Assembly (NCBI GenBank): GCA_046497505.1
Contig: JAWOFN010000112.1
Span: 1-64,000 of the forward strand
DNA length: 64,000 bases
Source of the DNA: JAWOFN01 sp046497505 [NCBI: bacterium]
Lineage (GTDB): Bacteria; Blakebacterota; Blakebacteria; Blakebacterales
Direction: 5' to 3'
The notes below the pieces were generated by a model that worked only from the letters and a program-made list of their open reading frames with translations, did not search any database and was not told the DNA's origin. Positions 51,048 through 60,270 of this stretch are shown here, piece by piece; position 1 is the first letter of the stretch, and the number at the start of each line of letters is the position of its first letter. The translations under genes and the position numbers were made by a program.

Positions 51048-52064
51048 TCAGGGATCGATGGAGAGCCGGAACTGGAAGCCCGCCCGGGCGGAGAGACCGG
51101 AGGGGGTCTGCTCGAAGGACTTGATGAGGCTGAAGAACGCCTGTCCGTCGTCCGCCTCCCTCCCGCTGAGGAAGAGGGTGTTCATGATGTTGAACACGTA
51201 GGCGCCCAGCACGAAGAGACTCGCTTCCCCCTTCTTGGCAGCGGCCCTTCGGCGATCCAGCATGGCCGTGGCGGAATGGGCACGGTCCTCCCTGACCTTC
51301 TGCTCGTAATACTCCTGCGTGACCTCCTCTCCATCCACCAGGAAGACATACTGGAACCTCCCGTCCCGGACCTCCCGGTAGTCCTGGAAGCGGGAGGAGT
51401 CGAAGCGGAAGGGGTCCCCGTCCGGGAGCGAGTTCCGGTAGACGAAACTGCCCACCACCAATCCCGCGGAGACCAGGGCCCACCCGGGGCGGCCCCGACT
51501 GAGCTGTCCGGCCCCGGGGAGGATCATGGAATAGAAGAACGCCGTGTCGCCCGTCACGAAGCGGGAGGGATGACTGAGGGCGGAACCGAGCCTGGGGGCG
51601 TCCTCGCGGGCGGCCTCCTCATCCGGGTAGGAGCGCTTCTCGAGACCGACGACAGCCCCCTCTTCTCTACTGTAGACGATGGAGGAGACCTCCACCCGTC
51701 CCCCCGGCTCTCGGGTCATCACCCCCGTGATGAGGAAGGAACTGCTCCGGGTCGTCAGATACTCCCGGAGGGAACCGGGGCTCCTCAGGGTCTTCCTGAG
51801 GCTCCCCAGGTCCTCGGGCCCTCCCCCATCCTCCTCTTCCATCAGGCGGAGCCAGTTCCCCCTCCTGATGCCGCTGCGGAACGCCGCACTGTATTCCGCC
51901 GCAAACGTGCTGTCTGCGGTGGAACTCAGGAAAGGAAGAAGGGCCACGTTGCGGTCCACACCGGTCTGGGCCAGGGCGGAGGACGTGCCTCCCCCCCCGA
52001 GCAGGGAGAGAGCCAGCAGCGCCCCCACCGTACACGCAGGGAATAAGCAGGTCGTTCGATCCAC
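51048..52064 (-). CDS. DUF5683-like exported membrane protein
   Basis: 338 residues from GTG 52064 (GGGAG upstream; a TATACT at 52103-52108 fits as its -10). ATG 52142 would add 26 residues. Signal-like N-terminus (VGALLALSLLGGGG...ALAQ), a mixed alpha/beta N-terminal half, then a membrane-associated part with FFYSMILPGAGQLSRGRPGWALVS, the PG-x-GQ pattern of DUF5683, and a second hydrophobic segment (ASLFVLGAYVFNIMNTLFL). No function known. Convergent with the second antiporter and divergent from the capB operon. Confidence 0.68.
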   Translation of the reverse strand: MDRTTCLFPACTVGALLALSLLGGGGTSSALAQTGVDRNVALLPFLSSTADSTFAAEYSAAFRSGIRRGNWLRLMEEEDGGGPEDLGSLRKTLRSPGSLREYLTTRSSSFLITGVMTREPGGRVEVSSIVYSREEGAVVGLEKRSYPDEEAAREDAPRLGSALSHPSRFVTGDTAFFYSMILPGAGQLSRGRPGWALVSAGLVVGSFVYRNSLPDGDPFRFDSSRFQDYREVRDGRFQYVFLVDGEEVTQEYYEQKVREDRAHSATAMLDRRRAAAKKGEASLFVLGAYVFNIMNTLFLSGREADDGQAFFSLIKSFEQTPSGLSARAGFQFRLSIDP

Positions 52065-52102
52065 GGGGCTCCCGAGCAGATGATCGGATGTGTCCTCCCC
52101 GG

Positions 52103-52108
52103 AGTATA
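52103..52108 (-). promoter_or_regulatory. -10 box (TATACT) for the DUF5683-like gene
   Basis: TATACT on the minus strand predicts transcription from about 52096, 32 nt before GTG 52064. It lies inside the frame of the longer ATG 52142 version, which argues for the GTG start. The -35 is weak. Confidence 0.35.
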
Positions 52109-52326
52109 CAGGCCAGGTCGTACTTCCTTCACCTGTCCGCATGATGCCCCACGCCTTCCGGTGCGTGACCCACCCGTTCCGGGCGGAACCTCTGAGGAGG
52201 AGCGGGGGGCCCTGGTGGATACGGAACGGGGAAGCTTCCCTGTAGAGGGTACCGTCCCGCCGCATCAGGCCGTAGTATGTACCCTGGATCGAATCCGACT
52301 CCGACCGCCAGCCCCGGGAGCACCCG

Positions 52327-53484
52327 GTGTCCACGCTGCTCGTCACATTGGCCCTCTTCCTGGCCTGGCTCCTCCGGGAACGGCTGCTCCTGGACCGCGC
52401 ACGAGACCGGGTCCCGAACCGGATCACGGTGACCGGGACCCGGGGGAAGAGCGGGTGCGCCCGCCTGCTGGGTGCCATGCTCCGGGCGGAGGGCCGACGG
52501 GTGGTGGTGAAGACCACCGGTTCGGAGGCCACCCTGGTACTGCCCGACGGAACGACCGAGACGATCCCACGAAGGGGGGTACCCAGCATCATGGAGCAGC
52601 GCGACCTCATCCGGCGCTGTGCCCGGCTCGGAGCGGACACCCTGGTGGCGGAGATCATGAGCATCCACCCGGAGAACCACCGCATGGAAGGACTCCGGAT
52701 CCTCCGGCCCCAGACGGTCCTCTTCACCAACGCGAGGCCGGACCACGTGGATGCCATGGGGTGGGACGAGAGGGCGGTCTGTGAGGTACTCCTCTCCTCG
52801 GTGCCCCCCGGGACCCATCTCCTCCTCCCCCCCTCCCCCCCGCCCCTCCTGGAGGAACATATCCGCGGAGGGCGGTGGGAAGCGATGAAGGTGGCCGAGG
52901 GGGAGGCGACGATGCCTCCTGCGGCGGGCGTCTTCCATGACGATCTCTGTCTGGCAGCGGCAGCGGCACGGAGAGCAGGGGTCGGGGACCGGGCGGTGAG
53001 GGAGGGTTTGGAAGACTTCCGGGAGGATGCCGGGGGGCTGAGGGTCTGGCGGCTGGAACCCCCGGGGATCCGGGGACCGGTCTACGCCGTGAGCGCCTTC
53101 GCGGCCAACGACCCCCTCTCCACCGTCGACGTCCTCGACCACGTCCGGGGCCGGCTGCCCTCGCCCCTGCCCTGCACCGGCCTGCTGAGCCTGCGGGCCG
53201 ACCGCGCCGACCGCACACTCCACTGGATCAGGTATCTGAAGGAGCAGGGGTTGTCCGGGGTACACCCCCTTTTCGCCCTCGGCGTACAGGCGGGCATCGC
53301 ATCTCGGAGGACACCCGGCATCCGTGCCCTGAAATGGACCGGCCCCGGCAGCGTGACCCGGGAGGTCTGCGCGGCGGCGGGGACGGACGGCCCGCAGATC
53401 CTCTTCGGGTTCGGCAACTTCAAGGGGCACGGGGAGGAACTGGCGGCATGGTGGGCCGGGGAGGGCAGCCGCGTTGAGCTATGA
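52327..53484 (+). CDS. capB: Poly-gamma-glutamate synthase ligase subunit PgsB/CapB
   Basis: 385 residues from GTG 52327 (GGGAG upstream). Hydrophobic N-terminal anchor (1-22), then the Mur-ligase-like P-loop VTGTRGKSGCAR (Lys41, Ser42), followed by MSIHPENHRMEG and FTNARPDHVDAMG, all diagnostic of CapB. It activates a carboxyl group with ATP to form amide (gamma-glutamyl) bonds on the inner face of the membrane. First gene of the operon; its end overlaps capC by 11 nt. Confidence 0.93.
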   Translation: MSTLLVTLALFLAWLLRERLLLDRARDRVPNRITVTGTRGKSGCARLLGAMLRAEGRRVVVKTTGSEATLVLPDGTTETIPRRGVPSIMEQRDLIRRCARLGADTLVAEIMSIHPENHRMEGLRILRPQTVLFTNARPDHVDAMGWDERAVCEVLLSSVPPGTHLLLPPSPPPLLEEHIRGGRWEAMKVAEGEATMPPAAGVFHDDLCLAAAAARRAGVGDRAVREGLEDFREDAGGLRVWRLEPPGIRGPVYAVSAFAANDPLSTVDVLDHVRGRLPSPLPCTGLLSLRADRADRTLHWIRYLKEQGLSGVHPLFALGVQAGIASRRTPGIRALKWTGPGSVTREVCAAAGTDGPQILFGFGNFKGHGEELAAWWAGEGSRVEL

Positions 53485-53911
53485 ACTGGCGTTCGCCGGC
53501 CTCCTCCTCTCCCTGGCCTTCACCGGTCTCACGGGCTACTACCCCGGCGGCATCATCGTGCCCAGCTACCTGGTCCTCTTCGCCAACCAGCCGGAACGGA
53601 TCGCGGGCACCCTGGCGGCCGCCCTCCTCACTTTCCTCTGCTATCGACTGGCCGAACGCCACCTGCTCCTCTTCGGCCGCCGGAGGACGGTCTTCATGCT
53701 CCTGACGGGGGCGACCTGGGCGGTGCTCTGGGTCCAGGTGCTCCCATCTCTCTTCCCGGTCTCCATGGAGTTCCGGGTCATCGGATGGATCATCCCCGGC
53801 CTCATCGCCAACCACTTCCAGCGGCAGGGGGCGGCGGTGACCACGGCCGGCCTCGTCACCGTGGTCACCCTCCTCCACGCGGGGGGACGTCTCCTGGGAA
53901 CGGGAGGCTGA
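53474..53911 (+). CDS. capC: Poly-gamma-glutamate synthase membrane subunit PgsC/CapC
   Basis: 145 residues from TTG 53474, within the end of capB. About four to five membrane helices; the N-terminal GLTGYYPGGIIVPSYLVLF is the CapC signature. It partners CapB and moves the polymer outward. The rare TTG start and overlap indicate translational coupling. Confidence 0.93.
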   Translation: MSYELAFAGLLLSLAFTGLTGYYPGGIIVPSYLVLFANQPERIAGTLAAALLTFLCYRLAERHLLLFGRRRTVFMLLTGATWAVLWVQVLPSLFPVSMEFRVIGWIIPGLIANHFQRQGAAVTTAGLVTVVTLLHAGGRLLGTGG

Positions 53912-53912
53912 T

Positions 53913-55007
53913 GTGGCCCCTCCCTCCGACCGGTCGGTCCGACGCCGGATCCTCCTCGCCGGGCTGGCGAGCATGGGGCTCCTGGTGCTGCTTCGGACCC
54001 TTCCCGCCTCGACCGAAGGGAGGGAACAGCTCCGGGAGGCCGCCCACTGGATGGACCGGGGGATCCAGGCGGCCCGGGAGGCACGGGAGGCGAGGGGGAT
54101 CCGCATCGACCCGTCGGCGGACCCGAACGGGACCGGTCTCATCGGGCCGGAGATCTCGCCCCTGGTCACCACGGTGGGCTCACTGGAATCGAAGCGCACC
54201 GCCACGAGTCCGGAGATGGCCGTCGTCACGGCGTGGATGCTGAGGCGGGCCGGTGCGGAGCCGGGGGAGACAGTGGCCGTCGGGGCCTCCGGATCCTTCC
54301 CCGGCCTTCTCACCGCGGTCCTCTCCGCCTGCAGGGCCCTGGACGCCGAGCCAGCCGTCATCCTCTCCCTGGGGGCTTCCAGCTGGGGGGCAGCTCATCC
54401 CGATTTCCACCTCCTCGACCTCCATGGCACACTCCGGGAGGCGGGTCTCACCGACCGTCCTCCCCTCGCGGTCAGCGTGGGGGGCGAGGGGGACGAGGGG
54501 GGCGGGCTGGACCGAGCGGTGGTAGACGGCCTTCGGGAGGAGGTACTCGATGCGGGCATCCCCCTTATCGAAGAACCGGACCTCCAAAGGAATGCGACCC
54601 TCAGGCTGCACTACTACCAGGAGGCCGCAGGGGGCGGCAAACCCGCGGCCTTCGTGAACATCGGAGGAGCCTGGGCGAACATGGGTACGAGCGAGGTTGC
54701 GCTGGGACTCCGTCCGGGATTGAATACACACGTGCGTCGCCCCCCTCCCGGACAGGGCGGTGTGGTGCATGCCATGGCCGCGCGCCGGGTGCCGGTGATC
54801 CACCTGCTGCACCTCAGGGGCCTGACCGCACGCTACGGCCTGCAATGGGACCCGGTCCCCCTCCCCCACCCGGAGGAGCCCGGTGTCTACCGCAGGCTCG
54901 CACCGCTGCCCACCCTTTTCCGGGTCGCTCTGGCGGCCTACCTGCTCTGCCTTGCCGGTCTGGCGGTGGTACCGCTCCCCCGAGGCTCCCACCGCAGCCG
55001 GGGCTGA
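53913..55007 (+). CDS. pgsW: Poly-gamma-glutamate system protein PgsW
   Basis: 364 residues from GTG 53913, 1 nt after capC, GGGAGG upstream. N-terminal membrane helix (about 11-28), a large soluble part (GPEISPLVTTVGSLESKRTA, VGASGSFPGLLTAVLSA, ILSLGASSWGAAHP) and a C-terminal hydrophobic segment (about 337-357). It matches the TIGR04332 poly-gamma-glutamate system family found beside capBC in bacteria without classical CapA. Function unknown; it may be an assembly or length-control factor. Confidence 0.88.
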   Translation: MAPPSDRSVRRRILLAGLASMGLLVLLRTLPASTEGREQLREAAHWMDRGIQAAREAREARGIRIDPSADPNGTGLIGPEISPLVTTVGSLESKRTATSPEMAVVTAWMLRRAGAEPGETVAVGASGSFPGLLTAVLSACRALDAEPAVILSLGASSWGAAHPDFHLLDLHGTLREAGLTDRPPLAVSVGGEGDEGGGLDRAVVDGLREEVLDAGIPLIEEPDLQRNATLRLHYYQEAAGGGKPAAFVNIGGAWANMGTSEVALGLRPGLNTHVRRPPPGQGGVVHAMAARRVPVIHLLHLRGLTARYGLQWDPVPLPHPEEPGVYRRLAPLPTLFRVALAAYLLCLAGLAVVPLPRGSHRSRG

Positions 55008-55089
55008 CCCCCCCGGCATCCCCTCCCCGACCCGTCCCGGGAACGCCCCGGTGACGGATGGGGTCGGAACCGGAACCGGAGGATCCGTC

Positions 55090-55695
55090 ATGTACTCCCG
55101 CCGCTGCGCCGTGGGACTCGCCCTCGCTCTCCTAGTACCCCTGGTACCGGCCGCCGCCGCTGCCCAGCAGGGTCCCACCGCATCCGAACCCGTCCTCATC
55201 ACCTCGTGCGGCCAGAGCCCCGGCCCGCTGAAGGTCAAGGTCTTCGCCCAGCGGCTGGGGATCGACCACGAGTACGACCCCCTGGCGACCGCCGAGGACC
55301 TGACCGCGGCGAAGGAGTCGGACACCCCCTTCCGGTCCATCATCGTGGTCACGGGGGCCAGCCTGAAGGGGATGGGCGCCGCCGGGATCTCCGTGGAGGA
55401 GGAGCTCGCGCGGGTGGACGCCCTCCTGGACGAGGCGGAGGCACAGGGCCTGACCATCGTCGGGGCGCACGTGGAGGGCATGGCCCGGCGCGCCCAGGGT
55501 GCCTCACCGGGGGACAACTCCGACGAGCAGAGCATCGACGCCGTCTGCCCCCGCTCCGACATGCTCATGGTGCGGAGCGACGGGAACGAGGACGGACGCT
55601 TCACCGCTATCGCCACCGACCGGGACATCCCCCTCCTGGAGTTCGAGAAGAACCTCGAGCTGGGTGAGGTCCTGAAGGACATCTACGGCAAGTAA
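55090..55695 (+). CDS. Secreted DUF6305-like protein
   Basis: 201 residues from ATG 55090 (GGAGG 8 nt upstream). Signal peptide ending AAAAAQ. Mature part begins VLITSCGQSPGPLKVKVFAQ, alternating beta/alpha with VVTGASLKGMGAAG and TIVGAHVEGM, like a Rossmann- or substrate-binding-type fold. Such proteins recur beside pgsW in several genomes as I remember; binding of a polymer or its precursor outside the cell is inferred. Confidence 0.72.
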   Translation: MYSRRCAVGLALALLVPLVPAAAAAQQGPTASEPVLITSCGQSPGPLKVKVFAQRLGIDHEYDPLATAEDLTAAKESDTPFRSIIVVTGASLKGMGAAGISVEEELARVDALLDEAEAQGLTIVGAHVEGMARRAQGASPGDNSDEQSIDAVCPRSDMLMVRSDGNEDGRFTAIATDRDIPLLEFEKNLELGEVLKDIYGK

Positions 55696-55709
55696 CGGAG
55701 GGTTCGGGC

Positions 55710-57002
55710 GTGGACGCCTTCACCTATGCCGGGGTCGTCCTCGGCGTCATGGTCCTGGTCTACATCGCTGCCCAGTTCTTCAGGCTCTCCACCGAGCTGG
55801 CCATGCTCCTGGCCGCCCTGGGGGGGGGCTGGGCCGGGGGATATGCCCTCCCGGTGCGGCACATCGCCGAGGGCTCGATGACCTATCTCGACATCAACCT
55901 CATCTTCCTCTCCGCCACCCTCTTCATGAACATTCTGAAGGACTCCGGCGGGGTGGCCTACACGGTGCGGGGGATCCTGGTCCGCTTCCATCGGAGCAGG
56001 ACCCTCCTCTTCCTCCTCCTCACCCTCCTCCTGCTGGTTCCGGGGGCCCTGACCGGCGCGGGGAGCGTCACGGTCCTCATCACCGGGGGTATGGTGGGGG
56101 TGGTCCTCCATTACCTGGGCATCAGCCGGCTGCGCACCTCGGCCATCATCTTCATCATCGCGGGGCTGAGCGCGGCCGCCCCCCCGGTGAGTCTGTGGGC
56201 CATGATGACGGCGGCAGGGGTGAACATGCCGTATGTGGGCTTCTTCTGGCCCCTGCTGATCCCCTGCGTGCTGGCCGCGGTGGTCACGATCTTCATCCTC
56301 GGATGGAAAGGCGCTCCGGCTGACGTGGGGAGGGCCCTCCGCGAACTCCCCGTGCCCCCTGAAGGGATGAGCTGGCTGCGGATCGCCCTCCCCTTCCTCG
56401 CCTTCCTGGTCCTGGTGCTGGCGGGACGATGGTTCCCCTTCCACATGCCGGTGCTCGGACTCCCCTTCATCTTCCTGGCCGCCGGGGGGATCTCCTGGGC
56501 ACTCTCCCCCGTGCGGCTGGACCTCTTCCGGATCACCCGGGAGACCGTGAACCAGCTGCTCCCCCTCGTCGGGACCCTCACCTGCGTGGGTATCCTGGTC
56601 CAGATCATGACCCTCACGGGGGTCAGGGGTCTGCTCGCGGTGAGCGCGGTGACCCTCCCCGTCCTGCTGGTCTTCCTCACCCTCTTCATCGTGCTGCCGA
56701 TCTCCGAGGCGGTGCTCATGTACGGTGCGGCCCCGGTCCTGGGCGTTCCCCTGGTGCTGCTCTTCAACACCATCGGTCTGGATCCCGTCGTCGCGCTGGC
56801 AGGGATGAGCGTGATCTGGCCCCTGGGGGACGCGCTGCCACCCACTGCCATCATCGGCCGGCTCACGGTGGATGTCGTCGAATACGAGGGCTCGTACGCG
56901 CGGTTTTTGAGGGCGTGTGCGGCCCCCGCCCTCATCATCATGGTCATCGGCACCCTGATGGTGGTCTACAGCAGCCGTCTCGGGTTCCTGACAGGGATCT
57001 AG
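55710..57002 (+). CDS. TRAP-large-subunit-like (DctM-type) permease
   Basis: 430 residues from GTG 55710 (GGAGGG upstream), about twelve membrane helices. It has the internal two-fold pattern of the ion-transporter superfamily (GALTGAGSVTVLITGGMV and the second half SVIWPLGDALPPTAIIG). No TRAP small subunit or binding protein of standard type follows; the next gene codes a 54-residue membrane protein and the preceding one a secreted protein, which might take those parts. Substrate probably a carboxylate such as glutamate or a polymer fragment (inference). Confidence 0.8.
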   Translation: MDAFTYAGVVLGVMVLVYIAAQFFRLSTELAMLLAALGGGWAGGYALPVRHIAEGSMTYLDINLIFLSATLFMNILKDSGGVAYTVRGILVRFHRSRTLLFLLLTLLLLVPGALTGAGSVTVLITGGMVGVVLHYLGISRLRTSAIIFIIAGLSAAAPPVSLWAMMTAAGVNMPYVGFFWPLLIPCVLAAVVTIFILGWKGAPADVGRALRELPVPPEGMSWLRIALPFLAFLVLVLAGRWFPFHMPVLGLPFIFLAAGGISWALSPVRLDLFRITRETVNQLLPLVGTLTCVGILVQIMTLTGVRGLLAVSAVTLPVLLVFLTLFIVLPISEAVLMYGAAPVLGVPLVLLFNTIGLDPVVALAGMSVIWPLGDALPPTAIIGRLTVDVVEYEGSYARFLRACAAPALIIMVIGTLMVVYSSRLGFLTGI

Positions 57003-57012
57003 GAGGTACATC

Positions 57013-57177
57013 GTGGAATGGCTCCAGACCGCAGTCACCGCCGTCTACTACCTGTTCCTGGCATGGATTGCGGCGGTGATGGTCTACAACCTGGTCAAGA
57101 CGAAGGAATGGGAACGGGAGGTGCTCTACGTCATCGTCCTGCTCCCCTTCCTGCTCCGTCTCTTCCGATTGAAGTAG
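57013..57177 (+). CDS. 54-residue membrane protein
   Basis: Starts with GTG 57013; the TAG stop of the permease lies in its own TAGGAGG ribosome site. Two hydrophobic stretches (YYLFLAWIAAVMVYNL and VLYVIVLLPFLL) separated by a charged KTKEWERE loop. No family recognised. Position between the permease and the M14 enzyme suggests an accessory subunit of the permease. Its own TAG stop is again part of the TAGGAGG of the next gene. Confidence 0.72.
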   Translation: MEWLQTAVTAVYYLFLAWIAAVMVYNLVKTKEWEREVLYVIVLLPFLLRLFRLK

Positions 57178-57187
57178 GAGGCCCTGC

Positions 57188-58351
57188 ATGTCCGAGGCCG
57201 TCGTCCGCAAAGGGATCTTCGTCCTCCTCGGGGGCGCCCTGCTGGTGAGTTCCGGTATCAGCTTCTATCGCAGCCGGAATTTGCCCGAGCCGGTGGTGCT
57301 GGGTCCCGGGGTCACCCGTGTCGAGAAGCTCAGCACCTGGTCCGACGGGGTGGCGGGGACGGTGAACGACTGCAACGTCTATTTCCTCGAGGGGGAAGAA
57401 CCCGGTGCCACGGCCGTGGTCATGGGGGGCAGCCATCCCGAGGAGCCCGCCGGCCGCCTGGCGACGTGGATCCTCGCCGAACAGGCAGAGATGAGGCAGG
57501 GCACCCTGATCGTGGTGCTCAGCGCCAACCGGAGCGCCAGCACGGTCACCCGGGTCAGCGGGGCCTATCCTCCCGACTACACCATCGAGACCCCCTGGGG
57601 CTCCCGGACCTTCCGCATGGGGGACCGATGGTCGAACCCCCTCGACCAGTGGCCGGACCCCGAGGTCTACATCCACTATCCCAGCCGTCAGAACCTGGCC
57701 TACGTGGACATCCGCAACCTGAACCGGACCTGGCCCGGTCGGCCGAACGGCACCCTCACCGAGCGTACCTCCTTCGCCTTCATGGAACTGATTCGGGAGG
57801 AGGGGGTGGACCTGTTCATCGACCTCCACGAGGCGGAACTCCAGTACCCGGTCATCAGCACCATCGTGGCCCACGAGAGGGGAGAGGACCTGGCGACCTT
57901 CGTCTCCATGTGGCTCACCGACCTGGAGGGTTTCAACATGGGCATGGAGTTCAGCCCGAAGAGTCTGCACGGACTGAGCCACCGGGAGGTAGGGGACCAC
58001 TCCGGGGCCGTCTCCCTCCTCTTCGAGGCCCCCGAACCGTTCCTGGACGCCACACGGGGCCGGACGACGAGGGAGGGCCTCCTCACCGGCATCGATCCCT
58101 TCGTGGTGAAGGCCGGCGAGCACGGACTCCTCTTCGAGAGGATCGACGAGACCGGATGGCCCATCGAGAAGCGGGTGGGCCGCCACCTCTCATCCATCCT
58201 CCAGACCTTCGAGACATGGACCGAGCTGGACCCGGAGCATCCCCTCTCCTGTACCGGCGTACCCCGGTACGCGGAGGTAGTGGAACAGGGGGTGGGGAAG
58301 TGGCTTCGCGACCCCTCCGCGGCCCCATCCGACCGGGTAATCTACGAGTGA
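57188..58351 (+). CDS. Membrane-anchored M14-family metallohydrolase (succinylglutamate desuccinylase/aspartoacylase type)
   Basis: 387 residues. Uncleaved signal anchor at 9-26. Zinc ligands His83 and Glu86 in GGSHPEEPAG and His214 in FIDLHEAEL; Glu280 in LLFEAPEPF is the likely catalytic base; RNLNRTWPG carries substrate-carboxylate residues. It faces outside and cleaves an amide next to a carboxylate. In a capBC operon without the CapA/CapD depolymerase, it is a good candidate for trimming or releasing the polymer (inference). Confidence 0.85.
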   Translation: MSEAVVRKGIFVLLGGALLVSSGISFYRSRNLPEPVVLGPGVTRVEKLSTWSDGVAGTVNDCNVYFLEGEEPGATAVVMGGSHPEEPAGRLATWILAEQAEMRQGTLIVVLSANRSASTVTRVSGAYPPDYTIETPWGSRTFRMGDRWSNPLDQWPDPEVYIHYPSRQNLAYVDIRNLNRTWPGRPNGTLTERTSFAFMELIREEGVDLFIDLHEAELQYPVISTIVAHERGEDLATFVSMWLTDLEGFNMGMEFSPKSLHGLSHREVGDHSGAVSLLFEAPEPFLDATRGRTTREGLLTGIDPFVVKAGEHGLLFERIDETGWPIEKRVGRHLSSILQTFETWTELDPEHPLSCTGVPRYAEVVEQGVGKWLRDPSAAPSDRVIYE

Positions 58352-58400
58352 GCCCTTCTAAACCCCGCACCGCGCAGGGTGCATGCAAAAGGAGACCGAC

Positions 58401-60044
58401 GTGAGATGGAACCAATGGAGACATGAACCGGGCCGGCTGACACTGCTGCTCGTCTTCCTCCTCGCCCTGCCCCTCGCGGCATGGGGTCAGGGGCACGACA
58501 TCACCAAGTCCGCCGGCCCCGGCCTGGAGAGCTGCACCAGCATCATGGTGGGACGGCTGGCCAGCACCGACGGTTCGGTGATGACCGCCCACTCCTGTGA
58601 CGGCAACTACCGCACCTGGCTGCGGATGGAGCCCGCCGCGGACCACCGCGAGGGCACCATGAAGCAGATCCACTGGGGGACCCTCCATACCGAGTCCCCC
58701 TGGGACACCGGGGAGCTCATCCTGAAGGGCGAGATCCCCGAGGCGGCGCACACCTATGCCTACATGAACGTGGCCTATCCCTGCATGAACGAGCACCAGC
58801 TCGCCATCGGGGAGACCACCATCGGCGGGCGCCGGGAGCTGCGGAACGACGAGGGCCTCTTCCTCATCGAGGACCTGCAGCGTATCGCCCTCGAACGCAC
58901 CACGACCGCACGGGAGGCGATCCGGCTCATCGGCGAGCTGGTGGCGGAATACGGGTACGGAGACTGGGGGGAGTGTCTCACCTTCGCCGACCCGAAGGAG
59001 GTCTGGCACTTCGAGATCTTCGGCGCCGGACCCTTCGAGAAGGGGGCGGTCTGGGCCGCGGTGCGGATCCCCGACGGCCACGTGGGGGTGAGTGCCAACA
59101 TCCCCCGGATCAGCACCCTCGACCTGGACGACCCCGATCGCTACATGGCCAGCGAGAACGTTTATTCGGTGGCCGAGGAGATGGGATGGTACGACCCCTC
59201 CGACGGCGAACCCTTCCGCATGTGGGAGGCGTACAGCGGCCGCCGCCCCTTCAGCGACCGCGAGTTCTTCGTCCTCAGCACCATGGCTCCCAGCCTGGAC
59301 CTGGAGTGGGAGGTGGAAGAGCTCCCCTTCTCGGTGGAGCCGGACGAGAAGGTCTCGGTGGAGGATGTGTTCGCCTACTACCGGAGCACCTATGAGGGTC
59401 ATGAGTTCGACCCGATGAAGAACCTCAAGGTGGAGCAGCGACGGCGGGGACAGGAAGCAGGGGAGATGGTCACCACCACCGCAGTGAGTCCCTGGATGGG
59501 CAGGGACACCCGGCAGCTCCTCAACACCCTGGCACCCGGTTCGGTGGAGTCGCACCGGACCATCGCCGTGGCCCGCTGCTCTTACAGCCAGGTCAACCAG
59601 TGTCGGGACTGGCTGCCTGACGGCATCGGCGGCATCGCCTGGTTCAGCTTCGACAACCCGGCCCAGAGCCCGCGGATCCCCATTTTCGCCGGCGTGCTCG
59701 AGCTCCCCGACTCCTTCGAGGTGTGTGCCCAGGAGCGCTACCGCACCGACTCGGCGGCCTGGTGGTTCCGGCGCACCAACCGGCTGGCCATGATCAAGTA
59801 CGGCACGACCCGCCAGACCATGGAGGAGGCCGTCATGGCCTTCCAGGACCGGGCCCTCACCGAGCTGCCCATGGTGGAGCAGACCGCATTGGAGTTGTAC
59901 CGGAACGCCCAGGACGGGGAGGACGCTCCCGATGCCTACCGGCAGTACCTCACCCGCTACACCAACGACTTCGCACGGGCGACCATGGCTCACTGGTGGG
60001 AGCTGGGCGACAAGTTCTGGGCCCTCTTCGCCCGGGGTTTCTGA
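58401..60044 (+). CDS. Secreted C69-family peptidase (dipeptidase-like)
   Basis: 547 residues from GTG 58401, chosen for AAAGGAG 6 nt upstream; ATG 58383 is also in frame. Signal peptide to about residue 30. Cys45 in ESCTSIMVGR is the N-terminal nucleophile of the Ntn fold, followed by STDGSVMTAHSCD and HTYAYMNVAYPCMNEHQLAIGE. Family members cut dipeptides and small peptides. Last gene of the operon, 49 nt after M14, so it may act on peptide or polymer fragments. Confidence 0.9.
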   Translation: MRWNQWRHEPGRLTLLLVFLLALPLAAWGQGHDITKSAGPGLESCTSIMVGRLASTDGSVMTAHSCDGNYRTWLRMEPAADHREGTMKQIHWGTLHTESPWDTGELILKGEIPEAAHTYAYMNVAYPCMNEHQLAIGETTIGGRRELRNDEGLFLIEDLQRIALERTTTAREAIRLIGELVAEYGYGDWGECLTFADPKEVWHFEIFGAGPFEKGAVWAAVRIPDGHVGVSANIPRISTLDLDDPDRYMASENVYSVAEEMGWYDPSDGEPFRMWEAYSGRRPFSDREFFVLSTMAPSLDLEWEVEELPFSVEPDEKVSVEDVFAYYRSTYEGHEFDPMKNLKVEQRRRGQEAGEMVTTTAVSPWMGRDTRQLLNTLAPGSVESHRTIAVARCSYSQVNQCRDWLPDGIGGIAWFSFDNPAQSPRIPIFAGVLELPDSFEVCAQERYRTDSAAWWFRRTNRLAMIKYGTTRQTMEEAVMAFQDRALTELPMVEQTALELYRNAQDGEDAPDAYRQYLTRYTNDFARATMAHWWELGDKFWALFARGF

Positions 60045-60270
60045 GACCCGCTGTATCCTCACGACCCGTCCGGGATCCCTCCAGGGAGCAGGAGCGGAGG
60101 AGCGGGTCGGGACGTCCGCCCGGGAGGCCGCCTCATGGGACCTCCCGGGTGAGGGTGTCCGTCCCGGGGCCCCTCCCCCCCGGATTGCGTTCTTTGGCTC
60201 CGGACGGTCTCGCCATAGTTTATTGATAAGAGACGCGGATGTGTACCGAGAGACATCGGAGGCTCATATC

